Of a DNA stretch of 64,000 bases, positions 24,037 to 36,400 are shown piece by piece. The stretch's first letter is position 1. Every line of letters begins with the position of its first letter. This DNA is from Undaria pinnatifida (Eukaryota > Sar > Phaeophyceae > Laminariales > Alariaceae), in the NCBI GenBank assembly GCA_012845835.1, contig JABAKD010000002.1, positions 24,718,518 through 24,782,517 of the forward strand. Direction: 5' to 3'. Position numbers and translations under genes: made by a program. Under the pieces are notes generated by a model. That model did no database searches and was not told where the DNA came from. It saw only the letters and a list, made by a program, of their open reading frames with translations.

Positions 24037-24226
24037 AAAGTGCTGCTGGTATATACCGCTTTTGTGGTTGCTCTCACGTTAACTCGTCGCCGTAGTGTAG
24101 TCCGTGGTCACAAGACAGGCTCCGTATCACTCTGGAGTGGGAGATTACCTCAGGGCAAAAAAAGAGAGCCAAAATGATACACACTGCTGAAGCTGTATAC
24201 TTCTGTTCCTCTCCCTGCTGTATCAG

Positions 24227-24426
24227 ACCCCATCAGCTCTGGGCTGGGGTCTCCGGAGATGCTGCCGTCGGTGCTGGAGCAGGGTACGGTGGACGTAAAC
24301 GCCTTGGAAGAGGCGGATAATACATTCCTGCTGCAGCCGACCCCCCAGGGGGTGAGGAGCTACTGCATCATCCAGAGGACGCGGTCAGTGCTCTGGGCTT
24401 GGATCTGGTTTTAGTCTTTGTGCTGT

Positions 24427-24458
<32 letters not shown>

Positions 24459-27400
24459 TGGTTTTGGTTTTGGTTTTGGTTTTGGTTTTGGTTTTAGTTT
24501 GGGTTTTGGTTTAGTTTGATTTGTTGTTTTGGTTTTGGTTTGAGTGTGGGTTTGTCCTTGTTAGATTTGTTGTTGCGTGGGTTTGTGTAGATTTTCTGTT
24601 TGCTTTGTTCGGTTAGTTGGTTTTTGTTTTGCTGGGGGACTTTTTTTGTTGGATTGTTTCTGTCTCTGGCTATGGCCATGCTCTACCTAAAACACGGGGA
24701 GAGGGGAGGGCAGTGTCTTGCGGAGAGAGATGTCTCGTACGAGTATGTCGCATGATGTACAGTCCCGGAGTGCTCGATGCTGCTGTCCTATCGTGTTTTT
24801 TGTATTTTCGGCTGTTGCGTTCGTTATTGTTGCTGTTATTGTCACGCTCCCCGCTCTCCCTTTCCTTGCCCCTTTCCATCCCGCCGCACCCAACCCATCC
24901 CACTGAACCCATCCTAATCCAACCCGACCCATACCCAACCTTAAACCAACCCAACCACCGCCGCTGCCGCGACACGACACGACAGGTCAACCATCCGAAC
25001 ATACTTCAGGCTGTTCCTGCAGGAGCAGCGGCCACTCGCCGACTCCACCCCGCCGCCAACAGGCAGTGGAAACCCTGGCAGCGTACCCGGCAACACCAAT
25101 CAACCAATCAGCGGGACGAATTCGGCCGAGGGTGGCGGCACGGGTTCAGGTGGAGGCAGTGGCGGAGGCGGGAGTGGTGCGGGAGGGGGAGGGGGGGGAG
25201 GGACTAGTGGAGGAGGCATGGAAACCCTGAGAGCGTTGCTTGCGGCGGGGGGTGTTGGAAGCAGTGGTGGTGGTGGCGTTGGTGGTAGTGGTGGTGGCGG
25301 TGTAGGTGCGGGAGTGGGGGGATACGGAGGGGGGGGGGGTCGGAGGAGGGAGGTTCTTGCTCTCCAGCAAGCGGTACCGGTCTTCCAGGTCTCGTTCAGC
25401 GAGCTACGTGTGGAGCAAGAATGGAGTCTGGAAGGTTTGGCCAAAAATATCGACCTCTACGTCAATGGATTGTGTCAATGGCAATATCTGAGGATTATGC
25501 CAATGGCTATGGCACGCTGATGGCTGGACCTATGGCTATGCTGGGCTATGTTGATGGTTATGCTGATATCTATGCCGATGGCTATAATGGTACATTCATG
25601 GGTGTTCTTTTTTTTTCTACGTACACGTGCGTGGAGGGCGAGATCGCGCGCGAACCGTTGGAGGCATGTATCGACTCTTTCCAGAGAGGCCATTGCTCCC
25701 CAACGTCAGGCGGGCCGCCACACACCAAGCATTAACCCTTTTACTGCTGCGAAAAGTATCCCACTCTAATTTCAAGTATTTACCCCCAAAACTTTGGCGC
25801 GGTTCTAAAGGGATCAAGTGGCGATGACCCCCCCCCCCCCCCCCCCCCCCGCGTCCCAGTCGCCGCGTAGCTCTGCTAGCCCGGCCGACCGGAACGCGTG
25901 CACCGCCAAGTTAAAACTCGATTATTCAGTCAGTGCCAACCCTCCCCTCACCCCCTCCTTCCCTTCTCGTCCTCCACCCCCTCCACCCGTTCCTCCCCCC
26001 CCCCCTCCCACCCCCACCCCCACCCCCGGCCTCCTTCCACTGCATCCCCCAATCCGCAGGACAAACACGCCCTAGCAAAGGTAGCAACCCACCCGTGGGG
26101 CGGGAAAGGCGAAGGCACTATGAGTTCCCCCTCCCTCATCGGCACCCACGCGCTCTCCCTCGTCAGCCCGGCCTCCTCCTCCTCCGGTACCGCCAACGCC
26201 ACCCCCGCCCCCTCCACCGCCACCGCCACCGCCACCGCCACCGCTACCTCTACCAACTCCGCCCCCACTAACTCTACCGCTTTTCCCGTTTCGTCTGGCG
26301 GGTCGGCCGTTGCTGGCTCCCCTCTCGATGATGGCGGGTCGGATGGGAAAGCCCGGAGCCCCGCGCTGTCTGTTTCTAGTGGGAGCTGTGGTGGTGGCGG
26401 TGGCGGTGGAGGCGGTGGCGGCAGTGGGAGTAGGGTAGGGAGCGGGGGGGGGAGTGGAGGGGAGAGCGGCGGTGGGTACCATGGGCTGGAGGGAGGAAAC
26501 CCTCCATGGTAAGAGCTTGTCTGCTTTGAGGCTTGAATTTTCGTTTTGTGGGTGGGGAGGGTGTTCTACCATGCGAGGGACATTTTTTGGGGGTGCGGGA
26601 GGGGGATCATAAATGCATGCGAGTTTAGTCTCGTTGGATATGCGCCGCGACAGCTCAAACCAGGTGCGCATATAGACACGAATCCACGTTTCGCCTTTTT
26701 CTGTCTTGGGTGCCCCCCTCCTCCCCCCTACAGCGCTTCGAGGTGCACGCGACGTCTGCCTGGTTGATGAAAAGCCGACGTGCTCCATCCCGGTATTGTA
26801 GGGATACGAGGGAGGGTCCATGGTTATACGATTATGACTATGAACGAAATGAGTTCACCCCCTCTCCCTAATTTTTACCTTTTTTCCGTGTGTTTCGCTC
26901 TCGTGTTCTCTCTTGAAATAAACTGTCTCATTAATGCATGTTGCCTGATCCCCCCTCTGCGTACGACCCTTTGTCCCGTGTCACGCCCCTCTGTACGACC
27001 CCAATCAACCAACCAAAACAGCTGGGCCTTGGTGGTCAACGTCCAGTCGGAGGGAGAAGCACGCCTCCTCTATGCTGCCGCCATTGTGCCTGACCCGAGC
27101 GCCTCGTCGTCCGCGGCCGTAGCAGCGGCGGCGGCGGCAGGAGCGACAGCGCTTGGAGTGGGGGGTGGGAGTAGCAGTGCTAGCAGCGGCGGCGGCAGCA
27201 GCGGCGGGGGTGGCGGTGGCGGTGGTAGTGGTGGTGGTGGCGCTGAACAGAGCATAGAAGCGTCCTTAGCAGAGGGGTTAAGGTACGGGGTCAGGGGGGA
27301 GTGGGGGGGGAGGGGAGGGGGGGGGGTCGTCCTAGTCGCGGCGTGTGTTGTGGTCGGGACGGGTATGGTGGTGGTGGTGGTGGTGCAGTCCAGTAGTCTG

Positions 27401-30400
27401 ATATGCTCTCGTCGTAGTGGAACGGAGTGCTGGGGTTCGCGGTGAGAGGGTTTCGCTGAGGAGGGGAGGGAGAGGAGTGGACGCGAAGGGGAGAAGGGAG
27501 GGAAAGGGTCGGGAAGGGGGTGGCGGGGGTCGGGTGTGGTCATTGCCAGGGATGGAGGGGGAGGGACGTTGCCGGGATTGCAGAGCAGAAGAACTGAACA
27601 ATAACTAAATATATTTATGGAAACGAGATCGAACTAAGGCTTGAGTTGGCGTTGGTGTCGAGATAGCTGTTGTTGCTGGTGTTGGTATTGTTGTGATGTT
27701 GTTGTTATGGTTGCTGTTGCTGTTGTAGCTGCTGTTGCTATTTTGTGGAGGGCCGATATTGCTCACAACGCTGTGAACGTGCGCCACGCCTATATGCTTC
27801 CATCTCATTTATGCCCTTGTTCTTGTTCTCTCTTGCATGAACATGTACCAGGTTTTCATTTTTTTCACTGTTTTGTGTTCCTCCCTCCTTTTTCGTCTCC
27901 TGTTTCTACATATTTTTGAAACAGAAAATGGGAGAAGACGGGCGCGGCACCGCCAGGAATGATCGTTCTGCGGTCCAAGCAGGCGAAGTGGAGCGCTTGG
28001 CAGGGGTGCCATACCCTCGACTTCGACAGGGGAGACGAGAGGTATAATATGATGCACTCACACAAGGCACCTATTTACGGGGGGATGTACTGTAGCAATC
28101 AGCGCCATATATGGTTTGTAAAAAAAACCGGGGAATATATAGGTTTTGGTATGTATCGTGGGTGCTGAGTGCTATGGTCCTCCGTAGTACTGGTATGATG
28201 CCATTAATAGGAGACGGCGGTTTGATCTGTAGGCTCACCGCCGCCCTATTGCTGTTGAAACATAACGATGATACATAACGATGATAACGATAGAGTAACT
28301 GTGATTACACAGTACTAGGAAATCCCCCGGCAGGGTAGTTGCAACTGTCGTCCATTTGTCTAGAACCCGAGGACACGAAAGAAAGCCCAATTGCTTTTTC
28401 GAAAACGCCGTAGCTGTTGACATCCGTGACGGCGGGAGGGGGGGCGGGGGTCTCAGGCACTTTGAAAGCGGTCCAATTTTATTTTGGTCTCGTCAAAGTT
28501 AGAAACTCGCGCGTAATAATAGTGTGACGATGGATGTTCTCAAAGTACGTCCAGCACATGGTCCCCCAACAGGCTGAAGACATTATAGCGTCTAACACGA
28601 CTGTTCCGGGGGGCGATAGTAATCATAACCCGCGATAGACGCAAAACATAAAACTGTCTCGTGTCGTGGTTATATTGCCTACTTTGGTCCTGATTACTAT
28701 TAATAGGATCCCGTAATAAAGAGCGCATGCTGAATTAAGGGTACTAGCAGTTTTTGACCAAAACGTATCTGTCTGATGGGCTCTTGAACTCGGGAACTAC
28801 CTAATATCGTTAGTTGATTCCGCGCGACACCAAGTTATCGTTGCCTCAGATGAGACGAGCCAATGTAAAATACAAGCAATCAATATCCCCCCTGCACTGC
28901 TGTAATGGATAGAAATATTGCAGTTCCATCTTCCCTGAAAATCGCCCCGAAAACCAAGAATCAAAGTCCAGGAACATGGTCCAAAACCAAAATTCTGTAT
29001 CCAAATCCAAAATCCCAGCAACAAAATCTAACATCCAAAATCAGCCCCTTGGCCGGAAACATACACCAAAACATCGAATATTCGCAGTCCCTTCGTTGCC
29101 AAGTGAAAACAGTGTCATCCTTGGAGATTACTCGAATGAACATTATATTCTGAAGCCAAGACATCATTCCTCCACTCTGAAATCAGGACGTAAGTCCTCC
29201 ACTCTGGAGTCGTCACGACATAATTTTTCCCGTTAGGAAAATGTATGAAGTGCTCATAGAGCAATACCGGTGGAATCACAAAGCCGCACTGGTAAGAGGC
29301 TTCGTCGAGAAGCCTGCATGTGTCATGCTGTAGTTCCGACCCTACTTGAGGTATGCTAAACTCCACCCGGACCGCAGCCTTCCTCGGAAGTGGTGTCGTG
29401 CGTCGATGTGCTTCGAATCGGCGTGCACGCTGCGTTTTGTGCCAGTTGCCTTCCCCGCTCTTTAACCTCGAAAACCGTGATGCAACTCGCACCAAAGCCC
29501 GGCCAAATAGAACTCCACACATACCGCTTAAACATCGCCCCCTTGATGGTGTCCGTTAGCACTATAAATAAAGACTCGGGCTCAGTGGCCGAGAGCGTCA
29601 TGCGCTTCTGATTCCTTGAAAACCAGCACACGCCTGCTCCCGCGGACATCACAGCCTCGCCGGAAACCGACCTTCTATCAATGGCCCCGCTGACAGTTGG
29701 CGTTCGCATTCGCACCTAGCTCAAGTCCTCTATTATACCCCCATCAAAAGCAGTACCAAAATCATGCGTAGAAAAGGTATACTCCGAATACCAACCGCAA
29801 TCCTCCCGTGCACCTCGTTCGGTGTGTTCGCGTATCTCTTGCCGTGTTCGCATTAGCTGGTCGTATCGTGTTTGGTTCGCAAGCCACATCAAGCACTCTA
29901 CCAGTTCGCGAAAGGGCCTGTCGCCACCCTCTTCGGCTTCATCGAGCTCATCGAGCTTCCGACCAGTCGAAAGCGGAGCATGTCGGATATTTACGCTTAT
30001 ACAGATTACCTGTTACAGACTATCTGCATGTGTTGAAGCTTATTGGCTTAGGTTCCACCGCAATGTCTCAGGTTGCTACTACCCGAACTAACGCCTGACT
30101 TCGCAGCCGTGTTTTTAAGGAAAGCTTACTGCGAGATCGTCAAAGTGCCAGCACCCACTATCCCTATAAAAACGGCAGCCAGCATACCACCTCAACTCGC
30201 CTAAATTCTTGATCGGCACAAGGAGGTTCAGGTCTTTTGCAGAATTGATCGCGCCTAGCCTTTCACCCCACTGCAAAAATGTTCGTTCACATGTGCTACT
30301 GTTACTATGGACACAGATCCAGACTCGATTAAACACACGCATCGGCGGGACTGCTCAAAAACCGAGCCTCTTCGTGTGCGATACCAAATGGTTTCCCCGC

Positions 30401-33400
30401 GATCTCGACGCTTGCTTTCAATCCATAAGAGGCTGCGGTTCGAGCGTACTTAGCCTTGCCAGACACCCCTCCACAACCCTGAGGCAACCGCATGGAAACA
30501 TCTTCCTCCCGTGGTCGCCCAAACAAAGGCCTGTTCGGCATCGAAATGGCACGAGTCCGAATCCAACTTGCCAACAGCGGTACCCAACGAACGAAAATAA
30601 GACTACGCAATCGTCGGAGCAAAAATCTGGAAGAAATCAAAACGAAGTGGAATAAAATGGACTACCCCATCTAAGACCAACGCTACGGTATTGCAGTATC
30701 ATACCCCGATTTGCTGTACCGGATTTTGACCACTCGCACGAGTGACTCTGTACCTCACGGGCAAAAATGCTTTATTAATAGTTTTATTTCTTGGGGGGCA
30801 GCGCAGCTTACCATTCCATTTCGAAAACAGTAAGAGCGTGAAATTTCAAGACTGCAAATGAGCGGGGGAGTCGTTCGCGGGAGTGACCCCGAGCCACTGC
30901 AAAAAAAGCCCCCCAAAAGTACAGGAAACCCCTACGGTAGCCATGGTGCTAAACCACTTCAAAAAAAGTCCCCCAAAAGTACAGAAAACCCCTACCGTAG
31001 CCGTGGTGCTAAGCCACTGCAAAAACAGCCCCCCAAAGGTACAGGAAACCATTACGGTAGCCATGGTCCTCAACCACTGCAAAAAAGCCCCCCAAAAGTA
31101 CAGGAAACCCCTACCGTAGCCATGGTGCTAAGGCGCTGCAAAAAAAGCCTCCCAAAAGTAAACCCCTACGGTAGCCATGGTGCTAAGCCACTGCAAAAAA
31201 ATCCTCCGAAAAGTACAGGAAACCCCTACCGTAGCCATGGTCCTAAACCACTGCAAAAAAAGCCCCCCAAAAGTACAGGAAACCCCTACGGTAACCATTG
31301 TGCTAAGCCACTGCAAAAAAAGCCCCCCAAAAGTACAGAAAACCCCTACGGTAGCCATGGTCCTAAGAGCCCCTCGGAACAGACAAGTGTTGCCGCTGTT
31401 ATCTCTGTACCGATCTTATCTCAGCTCGGGTGTCGTGCAGGTTTTCGTATGGGCGTGACAGGCCGATTTGATCGCTTTTTTTTGTCTGTTTTGGTTTTGC
31501 TGTGGACGCTCTTACACCGGGTAACCCACTGCACCCCCTCGCTGCTTGAAACCCCATGCCACCAGCCTCCCCTTCGCCCGGGCCACTTCGCCGTGCTCGT
31601 TCGTCTTTTAGGTGTGCACCCATTTCTCCGAAAAATTCTCCGAAATGGAGCATGGGCGGCTGTCTTTGATATCGGCGCGGAAGGGCATTGGCCGCATACT
31701 ATCCCACCAAGCCCCACCGCATGCAACCCCCCCCCCCCCCCGCCTTGCCCACACGCCCGGCGAGCGAGCTTTCAACGCCGAACTCGTACACTGAAGCGTG
31801 CGCCGACGAGTACTCTGGTGCTTGGCAGTAGGCGAGGGGGGGAAATATGATGGACTGGCGAGCGCGGGGACGTTCGGGGCGACGTGGCAACGAACCGGCC
31901 TGAACTTTGCGAAGCTATGTTCAGGCCGTTTGGTTGCTGCACGGCTCCGAAAGTCCCCGCGTCCGCCAGTGCATCATACTCTTTGTCCATAGCCCGGTGC
32001 CAAATGCAGGAGTACTCGTCGGCGCACGCTTCGACGTATGAGTTCGACGTCGAAAGATCGCTCACTGGGCGCTTGGGCGTGGACGGGGTTGCGTGCGGTG
32101 GGGCTTGATGGAAGAGTACGTGGCCAGTACCCTCCCGAGCCGCTATCAAAGACAGCAGCCCATGCTCCACCCCCCCCCCCCTGAATGTGCGTTGTGTCTC
32201 CCCTTGTACGCCCCCGCTGCTGCGAATCACCATCGTCAGGCACCCCCCCCCCCCCCCCCCCCCCATACCTCCGTGATTTCGCCTAGTCTACCCCGTGAGA
32301 TGCCTATGAACGAAGCCCTAGCTCCTAAAGGGACTGACAAAGCATACGCGATATCGTGTCGCTTAACCCCTGGAGTGATGACAAGTCTTAGTAAGAGTGA
32401 TGGTAAGCGACTGGACAGTGCTGAGGCACGGAGTTACCCGTGGATATTCACGTAGACCACGTATATGTTGAGCTCCTGTCGGGTGGCAGGACAAGGAGTC
32501 TCGTATAGTAGCAAAGAACAGGCGACGAGCTATTTTATTGCACAGTTTTCCCGACGAAATGGTATCGTCCGCTATGCAAACCCCACTGTCGTAATGCCAA
32601 CCTACGATTGGAACTCCTTAGTGCGGTTCCCTTTGCCCTCTACCCTACTCCCCTCTCCCTCCCTCCCTCCCTCCCTCTCTCCCCGAAAGTTTCATGTACT
32701 GTACGGAAAAACGTACTGAGCGCCAAAATGTTGGAGGTGTCTCTATGAGAAGTAGGAACGGCGCTTCGTCTCAGAAGGGATACGTGGTTAGTGCTAAAAT
32801 GACTGAACCAAGCAACAAATAAGTACCCCTCCGCCCTTCCCACCCCGCCCGTGCCTTATCCGGGGGGAAACGAACCCCGTTTACAAGAGTGCGAGAGGCT
32901 TCCCGAAAGAACGTGAGCATGGTTAACGTAGACGGCACGGCAGGGGGAAGTCAGGGATCGGCGCGGACTCGCGGCGGTTCATCCATAGGAGGCGCAGGCG
33001 CGGGCATAGGTGAGGGTGACGGTTTTGAGTGATTAATTGGTTGTTTGGTTGGTTGGTCTTAGTGTTGTGAAATCAACAATCAACGCGATGATTAATAACG
33101 TTTTTTTGTTTTGATTATTCCAGTCATGATCAAATCGTTGTGTGGTTGATTGATTGGTTTATTGTTGTGAATCAACAATCAAGGCGATGATTAATCCCGA
33201 TTTTTTGTTTTGATTATTTCCAATCATAATCAAATCAACTTTTCCTTGATTTATTGATTAATAATCAAATAATCGTGATTGAATCAATCACCCCACCTTT
33301 AGTGATTTTTGTTCACTATGAATTAAAGCTCGGCTTCGTCGTGCATATCTGGACAGGCAGTGCACCACATTTGCGGCTGTGGAAGCTTGTATGGCGATAT

Positions 33401-36400
33401 GGCAAAAAAAATCTCCCCGTTATTCGGGGGGCGGGGGTGTTACAAGCTGATTCAAGTGAAAAGCCCGAAATGTATTCCCCGGCGAATGTCCACGCCGTTT
33501 TTTCGGCCCAGACCGTGAATTTTGCATGACGTATGTGTGCCGTTGCGAAGATCTCACCCGTCGTTTGTTTTTTGTTTGTTTGTTTTTTGCCTGATTTTTC
33601 TTCTGGTAAGATTTTTTGGGAAAAGTGGACCACCTTAAACAATTTCGACGAAAAAAAGCAAACAAACAAACAAGCAACCTAACCTGGAGGTCAGGACTCG
33701 GGGTAGGCATGTAGAAAACCTTTGCAAAATTCCAGGATCTCTCAAAAAACGTTGTGGACATTCGGACTTTTATGCGTAAAAATGAGGAAGATGCGTTATT
33801 TCCTTCAAGTTACTTGGTTTTAGTGTAGGATCCAGTTTTTTCGCTGGATTCCGCTTAATGCTGAACATGGGTAGGTCAGATCTTCCATTTGTTTGGGCGA
33901 AAAATTCTACGGACACGCTATGGACTACCTTCAACCGGGTCGTGCAAAATGCGGTGCAATTGTTTTTTTCGCCCCCTGCTTGAAAAAAGCCGGACTATTA
34001 TTGAAAAAATTGAAGGCATGTCATTGGTCGATACTATACGAGTTTCGCCCCTGGAGACAGCCCGAGGTCGTTAAAATAAAATTGTCCATGTCACTATCTT
34101 CCACTTGTCATTGGGGTCAGTATATGATACCAAATACTGTATTCCCTCTTTGTTTAGATGTTGCGAGCGGCGTTCGTGGGGGAGAGAATTTCCGGGTTTT
34201 TACTTGAACGAGCTCGTGGATTGTTTTTCTGTACGCCCTTGACAGTGTGGGTCGTGGATTGTTTTTCTGTACGCCCTTGACTTGGACCGAAATAAGCTAA
34301 CCGGGACAACTGCCCTCGCAAGGTTGACATACACCAAAGTTATTGTGTGTGGAACACACCGTCTAAATCACACCAACGCCTGGCATAAGAAAGTTGCGTA
34401 GCCTGGGCCGTACACAAAAGTTGAAGAAAAAGTATGCATACCATGGAGGAGACGGTGGCGCAGTAAGTAACTTCTTGCTCGCAAGAGCAAAAAACATTGG
34501 GGAGGGAGGTAGCCCCATGACCGATGACGAGGAAGACCACATAATAAAGCGTTCGCATAATATTATTCTTCGGTATTTTCCACCCATCTGCTGCTCGAAG
34601 CTTGATGCTTGACCCTCGAGGGCATTCAGCAGCACATGCCTCTCTCGTGACAAACGAAAAAAAACTTTCAAGCAATATGTCCCTGGGGATGAAAACGCCT
34701 TCCATTTCTCTATAAATGATCAAATAGTATTGATTATTCAACAACTATCACTAATCATGATCGATATCAAATAACACGATTAACCAATAAAAAAAGCCTA
34801 AAGTGATGAATAATCAATCGAACCAACCCCTTATTTTTGTTGATTCGCAACACTAATTGGTTTGTCGATTGGTTGCTATGTTGGATGGTTGGATTGGTTG
34901 GTGGTTGGTTTATTGTTTTGGTTCGCGTGTTTGTTGGTTGGTTGGATGGTTAGTTGATTGGTTGGCTGGTTGATTGATGGATCGATTGATTGATCGGTTG
35001 ATGGGTCGATTGATCGATTGATTGATTGGCTGGCTGGTTGATTAATTGGTTACTTGCTCACAGTAGTCTTTTTTGTTTGCTTGCTCGCAATATGACTGCC
35101 CCTCCACCGCCCTTCCCCGGTTCCCCACTCTCCGCATATACACGCATGTTCTCGCCTTAACTCTTTGAGTGCTGCGAAATCATCCTACTCTAAATCCAAG
35201 TACTGTCCCCGAAAAGAGGGTAGCAGTATTGAAAACCGGAAACGCCGCATTCAAATTCCGCATTTCTCCCCTAAGCCTCGCTTCTGTAAAACGGGAAGCT
35301 TCCGAATTCGGATTCTGCATTTTTCCCTTTAACCCTCTGGAAAACCGGCAACTAGGAAACTGACTTGTCGAATTTCCAGGTTCTACATTTTTTTCGCCCC
35401 CAAAACCCTCTGGAAAACCGATAATTACCTTACTCGGATTTCGCGTTTCCCTAAACCCTGTGGATGACGGATAAAGTATTATTATCGGGTTCTGGATTTC
35501 TCCCAATCCCTCTTGCGGAGCCGGCAACCCCCGTGTTCGGTGTCTGGAAAACGGACTAACCCCCGTGTTGCGGTATCATGCGGATTTATTCGGAATCTGG
35601 ATCCGCAGGGCGGGGAAGGGGAAACATGGGCGAGCAGCGAGGCGAGGATGGCGACGGCGACGGGCACGGTCACGGTCACGGTAGCAGTCGCTTCTCGGCG
35701 GTGCCGCCTATCCTGCAAGTGGGCAAGGTAAGCGACGGGGGGTGGTGTCTCGGAGGCGGGGGCGGGGGGGGGGGTCCGCGTATATTGTGTCCGTGAGTTC
35801 TGTTTTGTGGGTGGTTGGGTTATTGTTTATATTGAAGTGTTTCGTTGCGTGCGTGCGTTTGTGTATGTTAGTGGATGTTGTTACAGGATGTTGTCCGTGT
35901 GTTTTGTTTGTGTTTCTGTGTTTTTGTCTTTTTTGGTACCCGTGTGTTTTATATGCTGTTTTTAACGTTGTGTTTTTCGGTCCGCGGGGGTCTGTTTTAG
36001 GGAAGGGGCTGCCAAACGTAATGCCACAAACAGTCCGCCTCACAACACCATCGGCTGTTATCAACGGCACTTCGCTGCTGCCGTACATTCGCGTCGCTTC
36101 CCGACCCCCCTGTGGTACGTCTACTACTAGGAGTCCCCCCCCCCAGAGGTTCCCGAGCTTGGTCAGTTCCCAAACATGCCTCTTATTTTGTACGCGGCAT
36201 AATGCACGTGTCCTCCTCTCGCTCTCTTCCCCCCCCCGCCCCCGCCCCCACGTCACGTGTTTCGCTCCCCTATGCGAGGAGATATGGTCTTAAAGCTACG
36301 GCCATGCTTGATATTGATTACCCACCCCCACTCTCGAGCATGATCAACTCCCAACTATTCAAAAAAGAAATCCTGACGCTTATTGGTACGTTTCCCTATC

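Larger units (their letters stand above)
29115..32240 (-). mobile_element. Degenerate Ty1/copia-type retrotransposon
   Basis: Colinear pol remnants read right to left: the reverse-transcriptase start ('WHRAMDKEYDALADAGTFG', about 32050-31930), mid RT ('VSMRLPQGCG', 'GKAKYARTAASYGLKAS', 30560-30380; then 'LVPIKNLGELRWYAGCRFYR', about 30230-30150) and RNase H ('LSATEPESLFIVLTDTIKG', 'QLAQNAACTPIRS', 29620-29420). Frames shift and stops intervene, so it is dead. A 60-bp minisatellite and a palindromic duplication interrupt it. LTRs, primer-binding site and gag were not identified. It sits in the Tubby intron between 28,041 and 32,889. Confidence 0.8.

Noticed and set aside
24425..24545. Interstitial telomere (GGTTTT array)
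   Set aside because: The unit matches ciliate-like rather than TTAGGG-type telomeres, it is one of many intron pentamer/hexamer arrays here, and it lies within a spliced intron.
30890..31370. Possible CRISPR array
   Set aside because: The units are contiguous with no unique spacers, in a eukaryotic intron, and no cas genes are present. It is a minisatellite.
36001..36385. Two extra coding exons of the Tubby gene (frames 'GLPNVMPQTVRLTTP' and 'LDIDYPPPLSSMINS')
   Set aside because: Acceptor/donor-like sites exist, but joining 35727 directly to 36559 keeps phase and gives the expected Tubby continuation (LQVGK-ISEDHF). The extra pieces fit no Tubby segment, though an alternative transcript cannot be excluded.
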